DNA of 64,000 nt from Clonostachys chloroleuca. Taxonomy: Eukaryota > Ascomycota > Sordariomycetes > Hypocreales > Bionectriaceae. Below the pieces are notes generated by a model that was not told the DNA's origin, searched no databases, and saw only the letters and a list, made by a program, of their open reading frames with translations. Position 1 is the first letter of the stretch, and every line of letters starts with the position of its first letter. Shown piece by piece: positions 9,400 through 19,509 of the stretch. A program made the position numbers and the translations under genes. The stretch is from the NCBI GenBank assembly GCA_037952775.1, contig JBANAY010000001.1, positions 1,364,001 to 1,428,000 on the forward strand, given 5' to 3'.

Positions 9400-10985
9400 G
9401 GGATCCGCCACTAGGTGTGTTAGCGGCGGACCGGCCCCCGTCTGGATGGAGTCATTAGTTCTAGGCCCTGATTCAGTCAGTGTGAGCTCCTTTCTTCCGA
9501 GCCCTGGAGCTTGTTTGACCAGCCATATGTCCGTTGTGGTGTCATGAGGGATGGCTGTCGTGTGGTCATGTGGTTGACGTAGCTCGATTTCCCCTTGGGA
9601 TTGGTGCCAGTGGCGTTGGGGAAAGGTTATTATGTGCGGGGATTATTGGAGTTCAGGAGTCAAATTGGAGAAAACTAAGCGCGTGAATTTAGAGTATCCT
9701 CAATGCACAGCAGGGTTATGAAAGCTTGGCGAGGGTGGATGTAACCCAGACACTCGGACACACACCCGTCACAGGCGTGATTTGAGACCATGTAGGGAAT
9801 GATCCCGAAACCAACGAGGGAGAGCAGACAGAAACCAGAAAAGGACTGAATTGCGGGAGAGAGTTCGAGTATAAAGTTAAACAACGATAGAAGATGCCAG
9901 ACCCGACATCCCGACACAATGAGGGCTGAATTGCTTCCCTGCCGTTTGTGCAGCTGATCCCAGGATTGGGAAGCAGCTCACAGGGCTGTCAGCCGATCAA
10001 CGGCGTTCAGAAAGCAAAGCCGCCTAAAATATCATTTCCGAGGTAAAGAATTTGTTGTCCAATCTATCCCGTCTTGTTTATGTGCTTCTCTCTTTCTTCT
10101 TGCGTTATCATCTTTCGCTTAGACGTCATATTGTCCGCAGGTGATTACACCACCAAAAAGTGACATCAAGGTATCCGTCACAGGTGCGTGCTGACATGTT
10201 TGATATATTCATCTGCCGCAGTTGATTTGCATACAGACTTGGCTTTTCTGGCAAACCTTCTGGGATATTGCCGCCATCCCAACATCAGCAAAGGTCAGGG
10301 CACCCAGTGTGCCCTCATCGCTCGTGTCGTAGCGACCAGTGGTCTAGTGGCAGTAGGACGCGTCTACAGCTTTGACTTGGGGATGCCAAACTCGGCCGCC
10401 TCCCAAAGTTGAGGGCCTCAGGTACAAAGAGGGTGTCGTTGTGATGGCAGCCAATGATCCCGTCACTGCTCAAGCCTGGTCCAATCTTGGAACCCTTGGG
10501 GAAAGGACAGTATGGCGTAGACAGAGGCAGTCTCAGGCTTGTCAAAAGCAACCTCGGCCGACGCGGGCATTGCGGATGATGTAGGTGACAGCTCTGCCGG
10601 TAGAGTCGTGGGCATCGCAAAGCTCAGCAATGCGGGCCAGGCAGCGCCAGCGTCGTCGGCTTATAATGATCCGCGCGCGGGGGCGAGAGACTCGCACGGA
10701 GAGCGAAGGGCGTAATCGGAAAGGCATTCGATGGATTCTAAGAGCTTGCTGCTGCCGACTGAGATGGCGAAGGCAACAATCATACTTGGCTGTCACATTG
10801 CCTAGAGACGCTAAACCTGTTTCAGGTCGGGGGCGGGAAAGCCTTTGACCGGTTTTGACAAAGCCGTAAGAAAAGTAATTTAGGTTGGTAGTTTGCTACC
10901 AACTCCTACGAGACAAGACTACATCCGGCTCGCACCCTTCGCATTTGTTGTCCCCAGTTTCCATCTTAAATTCCTCATTTTCACC
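9400..10985. other. Intergenic, no gene supported
   Basis: Both strands were read. At 10300-10850 there are overlapping open frames on both strands without a domain, signal peptide or consistent frame. The GC content is higher than in the surroundings, so this may be remains of a gene. I cannot name it. The last 100 bp should hold the promoter of the kinase gene at 10986. Confidence 0.4.
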
Positions 10986-12506
10986 ATGTCTTTTTCAGAA
11001 AGCTTCTCCGATGATAGCGGCGATGATTGTGAATCACTAACCCCGGCTCGCTTTCGTCTAGTTAGCCTGGGTGATACGGAGGACCTGGAGCGGTATGAGA
11101 AAGGGGGTTTCCACCCAGTCCATCTTGGTGACCACTACGACGATAATCGCTACAAAGTCATACATAAACTTGGGTTTGGGGGTTTTCAACTGTCTGGCTT
11201 GCTCAGGACCTTGTTTCCCGGCGTCTTGTAGCATTGAAAATTGTCGTCGCGGACGACTCAGCAGCTGTTAAAGCAAAGACTGTATATAGTCATACCTTGC
11301 TATCAACCCTAGAGGATGACACGAGGTTTATCACATACCTCCGGTTCTTCAATATCCACGGGCCGAACGGCGACCATCTCTGCTTGGTTCTTCCCGTGCT
11401 TGGCCCATCGACTTACCAGCTTTCACATTATCTTGAGAGCAGGATGACACCTCAGTTGGCCCGATCTGTTGGCCTGCAAACAGCAGCAGCTCTTTCAGAC
11501 CTTCACTCAAAAGGCCTTGTCCATGGGGGTATACTCAACTCGAACTATTTCACATCATTTAGGCATGTTTGAACTTACTTCTCCAGATCTTACACCAAAG
11601 AATATCATCTTCCGTCTCAGCGATAGACTGAGGCTCAATACTTGTTCTATAGATGAGATTTATCAAATCTTTGGCAAGCCGGAGACCGCACCTTTGGAGA
11701 CTGAAACAGGCGATCAGATCGGCTCTGAAGCTCCTACTTATATCGTGAAGCCGGTCAACTTTTTCGCATCTAAAAAAGATGTTCTTGGCGATCAGATATG
11801 TCTGATTGATTTAGACCAGTCGTTCAAGAATGGCAACCCACCAAGTAAACTGCTAGGTACGCCTGTTGAATTCCTGGCTCCCGAGGTAGCTATTGGGCGT
11901 TCTCCAAGTCAAGCCAGTGATATATGGGCATTAGGCTGTACTATTATGCGACTTAGGTCTGGCATCGGGATTTTCTCGGCGTACGATATCGATTCGCCTG
12001 TAGATTTGGTTCGAGCTATGATTAATGCGTTTGGTGATCTTCCAAAACATTGGGGAACACCATTATTTGATCGCGATGGAAGGCCTACCCAAGATCCCAA
12101 GGGGAAGCCTCTGCTGGACGGATACTGGAATATATCTTTACAACAACGTATCAGTGCGATATGGGACTTTCCTGCTTCTCTTGATGAGTCAAAAGGGTCT
12201 TTCTTCGTCCACAACGATGATCCTGATACAAAGCCTTATCCATGCAGCTTAAGTCACAAGATCTGGAGGCCAGCGGCAGTCTTTATCAAAGGAGTTTTTC
12301 TAAACGGATACTCTAATGAAGTCGATGAAATCATCGAAATGCTTCCTAAAATCAGCAAGCATGAGTCAGATATGCTTTTGGACCTTTTGTCAACCATCTT
12401 CCGATTTGAACCAGATGAAAGACCCAATACCAATGACCTTTTAACGCATCCATGGTTTAGCATTACTAATGAGCGCTTTTTATTGAATGAGCAAGCCACC
12501 ATATAA
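10986..12506 (+). CDS. SRPK-like serine/threonine kinase, frameshifted in the glycine loop
   Basis: The start is the CACCATG at 10986, followed by an acidic Ser/Asp N-terminus and DRYKVIHKLGFGG-type sequence, the standard entry to fungal SRPK-like kinases. One 58-nt intron lies at 11529-11586; its splicing restores HGDLTPKN, the catalytic loop. Other landmarks are VALKIV (lysine), LIDLDQSF (in place of DFG), GTPVEFLAPEV (APE) and SDIWALGCTI. The frame breaks at the T run 11183-11186. Upstream reads ...FGGF, and the continuation STVWLAQD appears one frame over, as if one T were missing. With that base the gene would be 488 codons with all motifs. So this is either a recent pseudogene or a consensus error. 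Family members phosphorylate Arg/Ser-rich proteins, but many fungal copies are expanded and uncharacterised. Confidence 0.8.
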
Positions 12507-12796
12507 TAACCCATGTACAAGTCAAAGATAGATAGTTCGACCTGAATATTGACCAAATATAACCATGCTTTATATCTGTTTTGTAGGTTCTATATGCAAT
12601 TCGTGTCTTTCCACCGAATGTCTACCGCACTATCAGAGCAGCTCAACCATCTATAGGCTTCTGGCCTAATTTCATCTCCCTCAGTTTGTATGCATGTAGA
12701 GATACAGGCAGTTTCCGTATTTTGACATTATATAAAAACTTGTACCAGTCTTAGGTTTATTAACCTAATCAGTCTGATCGGCTTGATCAGTCTTAT
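12507..12796. other. Short intergenic stretch
   Basis: This is the 3' flank of the kinase gene. It is AT-rich and no feature is recognised. Confidence 0.4.
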
Positions 12797-13065
12797 CGAG
12801 CTGCTTGATTAGGACTGCCTTTGCGGTTCCTGGACGCTCGATATACCTCTTATGTTTCTTCTTTGTGGTACAGGCTAAAAAGTTGCTTGAGCTGTTTAGC
12901 CTCTTCTAGCACCCGCGTGTACTCCTCGGTCCAGCCCCTTCTCGATTTGCGCGACCATATCCTTTGCGGTACGACTCGATTGCATTCTTCAGTGTTGTGA
13001 CAACCTCCTTCACATACCGGTCAAGAGCGTTGAAGTTGCTCCATGCCTCATGCTGGCCTTAACTG
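12797..13065 (-). mobile_element. Relic of a LINE (Tad1-like) retrotransposon ORF2
   Basis: Read on the minus strand, a segment gives WTEEYTRVLEEAKQL, a Leu/Phe/Ser stretch, a stop where such elements usually have Trp, and then VYRASRNRKG. The spacing W-T-E-E, about 30 residues, then A-x-R-N-R-K-G is the hallmark of the linker between the endonuclease and reverse transcriptase domains of fungal Tad-type LINEs. Upstream on the same strand, AWSNFNALDRYVKEVV and TLKNAIE fit the preceding region. No reverse transcriptase catalytic motif, poly-A tail or target-site duplication is visible. It is a short dead fragment. Confidence 0.55.
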
Positions 13066-14036
13066 TTGGCACACTTCTGAGGTATACTCCTTTAAGACTT
13101 CACGGGATACTCACGGGACCTATGGCCTTAAGCGCAGTGGCCGCATTGCTGAAGTATTACCTCAGATAGCACGACCTGTTGTATAGCTCACACTGAAAGT
13201 GTTCTCCTTAATAGATCAGGCCTTCATAGATGATTTTGTTAGTATCTTGAGGCCTGGTAAACTCCATAATGATAGAGGAGGCACTCTTCGTTGCGAATAT
13301 CCTTATGAGCTACCTGATATATTTGATTCCTGCGTTTAGGATGAATGGTTTTTTTTTCCTGTAAAATATTACCTCTAGCATCTTCAAATAACTCCACGGC
13401 TATAGAGCTAGTGCGGATACCGTGTACAAGAACGCTGTAGGTCGAAATTGGAAGATATGGTGTTATTGTGAATAAAGGTGTCTACCTGGCTGTAGGAATT
13501 TAAGTGCAAGGTGGAACGGAGGTCCTGCCTTGGGATCCAATAAGGCTGACTTCACTCTGAATAAGTAAAGTCCTAGGGGAAGTCCATCATGAACACATAC
13601 TTGGGTGAACACTCTAGTATATATATACATTCATTTCATTAGATAGGGCAATCATTCAACCAGTCATTAATGCAACTACTACTGCCTTCCTTAAAGCTAA
13701 CTCCTCATTGCTCGCATATTAGCTGTAACTCACACAGCACAAGTCAATGTAATCATCTCACTCAGAACAACTCTGATTAGCTCCATCCTCGGCCTTCCCT
13801 AGACCCCGTCCAGTGTAAGTCGCCAAATCATTATTGTCCCATCTAAATATGTTCCTCCCCTTACGCGCAAGGTCATATAGTCAACTTCTAATACCGGCGC
13901 AAGAGATAACAGGATATAGGATATAAGTGAGAAAGTTGGTGTTTAGAGTTAACTAAATATATATAGCTAATCCCTTCTTATCCGATCCGCCCCTTCTAGC
14001 AGGCTACTCTCTCGATCAGGGGTTCTTTCTCCAAAT
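13066..14036. other. AT-rich spacer without a recognised gene
   Basis: There is no long open frame. TATATA-rich runs occur near 13618-13640 and 13958-13968. This may be further transposon debris next to the LINE relic, but I see no motif that proves it. Confidence 0.4.
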
Positions 14037-15008
14037 TCAATATTCCAATAATAAGCCAGTGTCCTCAGCTACCTGGCTCATTTTCTTCAGACATTGGTTA
14101 GCATGTATCTCAATGTTTTCTATTCCACATTGCTTTAGCTCTTCAAGTCGCTGAACCCAGAATCTCCAACGACCAGGACTATACCCCAGTGGGATAGAGC
14201 CATCAAGGCTAGCTTTACTAGCTAGCTCCCCTAGACTAGATAGTTGGGGGAAGCTGGTATAGTCAACTTTGTCAGTAGTTGATCTATTGCTAGCAAGGAG
14301 AGCAAGGCCGATATTAGCGCACTCAATTGCTTGCCCCAATGTATGCAAGCGGTCCTCAAATGACTGCATCCTTGTGACATCGTCAATATCAACCGTTGTT
14401 GTAAGTGGCTGAGGGGTCTCCAGAGCCTCTCGAAATAGCGACAGTATGCAGATAGCAGGTCCATCGAAGATTCCAACAGAGACAAGTCTCCCGACAAAGG
14501 TAGCCGAGTTAAAGGAGAACTCGGCGCCATAGTTAGGTTGATGGAAGTGTTGCATAAACTCATCGATAAGAGTAAGAGCAAACAGAGGCAGCTCAGGCCA
14601 GAATGTGCGACCATCTGAGAAGGTGATTGATTGATCTGCGTTATGGGCACTGAGTGTTTGCGAGGGGCTATATCTTTGCGAGAGGCGTTGAAGTGGTCCA
14701 GATGTTTTAAGGCCTGCAAGAGCAACAACAACAGTATTTGGTTCTGAAGTACGACCCCGAATGTGCTTCCCTGCCATAATGCATGCATACCATACATCAG
14801 ATAGGTGAAGCTCAATATTTGTCAAGGAACATTCACTGGCAGCATAGTCCCTGGTGACAAAATGTAGATGCTGAGAGATGATTGGTGCAAGGCGGCAGAA
14901 GTTGTCTTCATGATTATTAGTGAATTCAACCTCCTCATCAACACTATCCCTAAAGATCTTAGACCACCCGGCCCAGTCAGGCTTTTCATCAGCAGGGAGA
15001 TCTGACAT
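14037..15008 (-). CDS. Uncharacterised fungal protein (DUF3632-like layout)
   Basis: A 323-residue intronless frame. Composition is that of a soluble alpha-helical protein: no signal peptide, no transmembrane segment, few cysteines. Landmarks are an acidic N-terminus with W-A-G-W, a VWYACIMAGKHI helix, VVVALAGLKTSGPL, and FWPELPLFALTLIDEFMQHF. The order W-x-x helix, LVxLLxxLK-like helix, then LW-x-DLP resembles DUF3632 proteins of ascomycetes, whose function is unknown. That assignment is tentative. The ATG at 15008 is the first in frame. No neighbour gives a clue to function. Confidence 0.6.
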   Translation of the reverse strand: MSDLPADEKPDWAGWSKIFRDSVDEEVEFTNNHEDNFCRLAPIISQHLHFVTRDYAASECSLTNIELHLSDVWYACIMAGKHIRGRTSEPNTVVVALAGLKTSGPLQRLSQRYSPSQTLSAHNADQSITFSDGRTFWPELPLFALTLIDEFMQHFHQPNYGAEFSFNSATFVGRLVSVGIFDGPAICILSLFREALETPQPLTTTVDIDDVTRMQSFEDRLHTLGQAIECANIGLALLASNRSTTDKVDYTSFPQLSSLGELASKASLDGSIPLGYSPGRWRFWVQRLEELKQCGIENIEIHANQCLKKMSQVAEDTGLLLEY

Positions 15009-15613
15009 AGTGAATATTGTATATAAAGATGGGATAATGAAGCAGGAAGTTGTTGAACGAGGAGTGAAAATGACGGGTATTTAGTCAGAAGCGGCGCAAG
15101 TCTATGCCTAATTAAATCCATCTGAGGGGATCGGTCTTTAATACCTGGTTTAAAGGAAAGCAATTACCTGCATCTCACTCAAGTCTCCACTACGCGCCAG
15201 GAGCCAATGTTACCTTCTTGCTCCACAGCTGCATGGATATAAATAAGAATGGGAGGATGTATGTCGTATTCATTTCTCATTTTATCTCCTCCTCATGTTA
15301 GTTGGTTCTGCCAGTATGGGTCTCTGAGCCCCATTCATATGAAGCATCAGCCTCAGCCCTTCGGTTAAAGGAGTGGATCACCCGCTACAGGATTTATGGG
15401 TATGGCACCATAAACCTGATATGCTTTTAATTGGTAGGGGGTTTTGAGGCATTACATCCACTAAGTCTTCACTGTATTTAGGTTATGATCAGCTAAGGTA
15501 GGTACGCGTATATGTCGAATAAACGTCACAGAGTAGGGTTTTAACATAGGTCAGTAGCCACAGGACACCACCTACACAAGTAGTCCAAGCCAACAAGTAC
15601 CATCAGAACATTC
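15009..15613. other. Intergenic, upstream of the unknown protein
   Basis: The stretch holds the presumed promoter of the minus-strand gene at 14037-15008. No other feature is recognised. Confidence 0.4.
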
Positions 15614-15990
15614 CTTGTATCATGTGCGTGTGTGTGTGTGGGTCTGCTAGTTAAGTCACGGTTCGGCGCGTCTTACCAACGGCATATCAGGGCTTCTTCG
15701 TCGGACAGTGCCATATCCATGTCATGGTATGATCGGCCCTGCTCCACTTGATCTTGCCCTGTATCAGTGCGTATATTTAGGTCTGAAAGTTGAGCCGGGT
15801 TAGCAATTCTTACCAACAGCATATCAGGGTTTCATCAGGCAGTGCCATATTCATACCATAGTATGATCAGCCCTGCTCCACTTGATCTTGCTCTTGTATC
15901 GTGTGCGCGTATGTAGGTCTGGAAGTTGAGCTGGGTTAGTGAGTCTTACCAACGGCATACCAGGGTTTCATCGTCGGGTAGTTGTATCTA
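15614..15990. repeat. Diverged tandem repeat, unit 136-137 bp
   Basis: Units begin TCTTACCAAC at 15671, 15808 and 15944, so the period is 137 then 136 bp. A left partial unit (TGTATCATGTGCG and on) starts near 15614 and the third unit fades near 15990. Units 1 and 2 are highly similar. Most differences are C/T or G/A transitions, for example AACGGC against AACAGC, GGGCTTC against GGGTTTC and ATCGGCC against ATCAGCC. A short TG microsatellite lies in the left partial unit. It is non-coding. Confidence 0.8.
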
Positions 15991-16123
15991 ATAAGCATAC
16001 ATAATATAGGGGACTGTCGAGGATCACTGTAGACCTGGTTCAGTTTGACGAGAGTTGACACTCTAGTTGTTGATGTACCAAGGGAAATACTAGCTGATTA
16101 CAAGTAATTTTTCCAGTCTTATT

Positions 16124-17379
16124 TTATTTCCAGAAAACCTTGCCCTCCATCAACCTCCTGGCTGTTCTGTACACATTCGCCGACTTCAGCCCCCAGCCCC
16201 ATCAAAGTCCGCATCAACCGTCAACGTCCCACTGGCATGCTGCACCACCATCGCCGACCCGTCCCCGTCAGACTGCACTACGCACTCGGCCACCGTCGTG
16301 CCAGGCGTCTTGGCCCCGGCGGCGAGTGCTAGCGCCACCGTGACGGGGATCGCCTTGTGCGGCTGCCCCACGGACATGGCGCGGGCGATCAGGTTCACCA
16401 CCTCGGTCTCCGACGCTGACGGCCTCGACACGATGGCGATCTTGGGCACGGAACCGGGCACGGAGGATAATGAGTCCGCGAGACCCATCTTCACGGCGGC
16501 CTGACCCCGGATCGACTCCAGGCGGTCCTTGAGGTTGGGGTGGTCGTCGATCTGCTGGGGCGTGAGGCTGCCGTCGACGTCTAGCTCCGAGGCCTGGACG
16601 AAACAGCAGGGGTTGCCGGCGTCTATGCAGGTCGTGCGCACGCCGTCAAACACGTCAATGGGGTTGCCGGTGGGCAGCAGCTTGCCCGTTCGCGACCCGG
16701 CTGGGTCGATGAACCGCAGCTCGATCGGGGCCGCGGTCCCGGCGACACCGTCAATGGCCAGGTCTCCGGTTGATGCTGCCTCGCCGTCGGCCATGGGGAA
16801 GCGCGCGTGAATGATCTTCTTGGTGTTTGTGTTGTGGATGCGGACGGTGGTGCGTTCGCCCTCGCCCTCGGTAACGGGGAGGAGGCCAGAGTCGACGGCA
16901 AATGGGCCGACGGCCGCGGTCATGTTGCCGCAGTTGCTGGAGTAGTCTACATGGGTGTTCTTGATGCCGAGCGACACAAAGGTGTAGTCGACGTCTGCGC
17001 CTGGGTGTGTCGAAGGTCCGACGACGCAGATCTTGGACAGACTTGAGATGCCGCCACCGAGCCCGTCCAGCTGGCGGCCGTAAGGATCAGGTGAGCCAAT
17101 TGCACCTAGGAAAATGGGGTCCCATTGCGATTTGTCGGCAGGGAGATCCTTCACCTGGATCATGATTGCCCTGGATGTCCCACCGCGGTAGTATGAGGCT
17201 GCAATGCTGTTCTGGCGTCTTTGTAATGGCATGCTGGTCGAGAAGCGCGAGCATTGTGAGCTTCTAGCCCATGGCGATAGTCTGGATGTGACTGTGAGGC
17301 GTGCTAATGAGGCAGGCGGCCGAGCCACGGAGCGTACCGCGAACAGCGACATTCTTCTAGAAGATGTGATTGGAATCAA
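16124..17379 (-). CDS. PrpF-family aconitate isomerase, mitochondrial type, with a late frameshift
   Basis: An intronless frame from 17379 reads 397 codons to a TGA at 16186-16188. Conserved PrpF/DUF453 marks are YYRGGTSR, LDGLGGGISSLSKI, the active-site SSNCGNM, and GNPCCFV with the second catalytic cysteine. The family isomerises 2-methylaconitate or related tricarboxylates such as oxalomesaconate. The first 60 residues are rich in Arg and Ser and end SRFSTSMP, a typical mitochondrial presequence. The expected C-terminus (VYRTARRLMEG, then a short end) is found one frame over and ends at TAA 16124-16126. The switch falls in a run of five C at 16190-16194, as if one base were missing; restored length would be 418 residues. 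Truncation removes only the last strand and helix. A second in-frame Met lies nine residues downstream. Confidence 0.85.
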
Positions 17380-17811
17380 TCAGACGGACAGATGATGAAT
17401 GACCTGCGTTTGCAAAATCGACATTGAGAGCTTGATGGAGCTCGGGTCCGGTTCGGAAATGCGACGCCGTTCGGTAAGCCGAATCCACCACCCGGTCACC
17501 GAAGGAGGAGTTGGCCGGGTTTACATTAATTAATAACAGCAAGCTTGATTATTATGGAAAACGTCAATTTTTGGGCATTATTAGCTTATACATGAGGCTG
17601 GAGATCATTCTCACTGGTGTTTGGGTAGAGGATCGGAATAGAACCACGAGTCTGATGATTGATCCGCCCCAAATGGCCCCGGATAATCATTTACGGGGCA
17701 GTACATCAATTTCCAGGCAATTAAAAGAATCTACACAGAGCTCTCATCATCGTTATCATATTATTATCTGCTCATGCTTTGCTGGGCATGCTCATATTAA
17801 TCTCCAGCTCA
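17380..17811. other. Intergenic between PrpF and carbonic anhydrase genes
   Basis: About 430 bp. It holds the PrpF promoter and the 3' end of the carbonic anhydrase gene, both on the minus strand. No motif stands out. Confidence 0.4.
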
Positions 17812-18429
17812 TCATTCTTTAACCTTGTCGACCTTGCCGGTCTTCACGTCGTAAATATACCCTGTGATAGGCACATCAAGCACAAGAGGGCTCTTCTTGA
17901 GGATCTCAATGTCATCCAGCACACTCTTCCTCAAATCACCAAAGGGCAAAAACGCGATATGGTCAGCGTTCTCATTCAGATCATCCCGGATCTTGGCTTT
18001 GATGTCGGTGTCCGAGAAGGTGAGCATCCCGCAGTCCGTCTACTCTTGTCAGCGACTTTTCTTGAGACAAGAAAGAAGTAAAAGAGGCCAGATTCGCCTT
18101 ACGTGATGGACAATGACAATCTCTCGCGTGCCCAGCAATTGCTGCGATATGACAACCGAGCGCAAAGCGTCAATGGTGCGGCCGCCGGCATTGCGGATGA
18201 CGTGGGCGTCGCCTTCCTCCAGCCCCAGGGCCTTCGCGGGGTCCAGTCGAGCATCCATACATGCTACAACAGCGACCTTGCTATATCGTGACATGTTAGA
18301 TGTCAAATGGTCCCAGGCGCGGAAAGTGGCATATACTCACCGGCCAGGCGGGAGTGGCAGATCTCCCTTGGTAAAGGAAGCCACATATTTCTCATTCGCC
18401 GCCTCAAACTCTGGAACGACAGATGGCAT
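17812..18429 (-). CDS. Short beta-carbonic anhydrase, three exons
   Basis: Exons are 18429-18341, 18280-18103 and 18039-17812, with GT-AG introns of 60 and 63 nt and consistent phases. The product is 164 residues. Zinc ligands can be placed at C37 (in ACMDAR, which also supplies the D39-R41 pair), H89 and C92 (HHTDCG). [11 protein letters not shown] is also conserved. The protein lacks the N-terminal arm and C-terminal extension of long beta enzymes, and short forms of 160-170 residues are common in moulds. It should interconvert CO2 and bicarbonate. No targeting peptide is visible, so cytosol is likely. It lies on the same strand as the PrpF gene, but no metabolic link is evident. Confidence 0.9.
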
Positions 18430-19509
18430 GGTTTGGTTAATTTGGTTTTCTCAAGAATCGTTGACAGGAATTTAGGGATCAATGGGAGAAGAGAATATTG
18501 GCATATTGATTGGAGCCGTGATGGCTGTTTAAGTAGTCTACTCCTGCCCGATATGAAGACCTAATGAGGCCGAGATCTGACGTATTGAGACATCTCTTGC
18601 CATTTTAGGCCTCTTGCCCGCCATGTCGCGTCCCAAGAAGGGAATGTTCATGGTCATCCAACGACTGCCATTTGCCAGTGGGTGAACCTCCCACATCATC
18701 TAAAATGGCGTAATATGCGGAGAAGTGCACGTAACCCTCCTTCATTATCTAGATAGCGAGACGTAATTTTACGCGCTGAGAGCATGGTATGTTAATAATG
18801 GAGGTGGAATGTCTTATCGTTGAGGAGGCGTTGCGATTAGTAGATGGGTGGTAGATACGCGAGCGTCAATGCTACGGGTCCCCTTCCCCATGAATGTCTG
18901 AAACTCTGGAGTCTGGCACATGGTGGAGTCATGGTCCGGTGTGCAGCGAGATCTCGTTTGTGGATCAACTGCAACGTCAACTGGGGTTCGAATGCTCTCA
19001 GGGTATTGTTGCATGGGAGCTTGTGAACCTCAAGCCGAGGTTCTTTTTCTTGAGACGGGGAATATGTAGTAATGCTGATTGTCCACGCCCGATGACTTAT
19101 AGCGGCGAATTGCCAAGGTGTGGATGGTGTTTCATGTCCTGACGCCGTGCCACTGATGCAACCAACACAAGTTGTTGGCCGTCGCATTTACCCACTCATT
19201 ACTGCATGAAGAACAGCAAGATCGGAGTAAATTTTCCAATTCTGGGCACCATACTCATCTAATTGAGCGTTCCGGCGTTGCCGAATGCCTCTAAAGTGGA
19301 GGGGTTCGATCCCACGGGCGACGATGCGGGGAAGCCAAAGCGACTTGAGGGGTGCATCATCAGATGCCTAAATGAGGATCCGGGCCTGAAAATTTCGTAC
19401 CGTATCGTCAATTATGAGGCTGTAAGAAGCCCTTGTGGGTATCGGGTCCGAGTTGCGGGAAGAAGCACAGGTGTTGCGCTGATACGTGCCTGCTGGACAA
19501 GATGGCTGA
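18430..19509. other. Intergenic, no gene supported
   Basis: Overlapping short frames on both strands around 18837-19187 and 19263-19583 have no domain. A GGTTCGATCCC at 19303-19313 resembles a tRNA T-loop, but no cloverleaf can be folded upstream of it. I see nothing else. Confidence 0.4.

Noticed and set aside
10188..10848. Overlapping frames of 70-101 codons on both strands
   Set aside because: No consistent frame, domain or splice pattern could be built; kept only as an unassigned region.
14231..14815. 194-codon frame inside the unknown protein gene
   Set aside because: It is on the same strand in another frame, leucine/serine-rich and without a domain. The 323-codon frame is longer and better composed.
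19263..19320. GGTTCGATCCC T-loop-like sequence
   Set aside because: No matching cloverleaf upstream and no Pol III terminator at the right distance.
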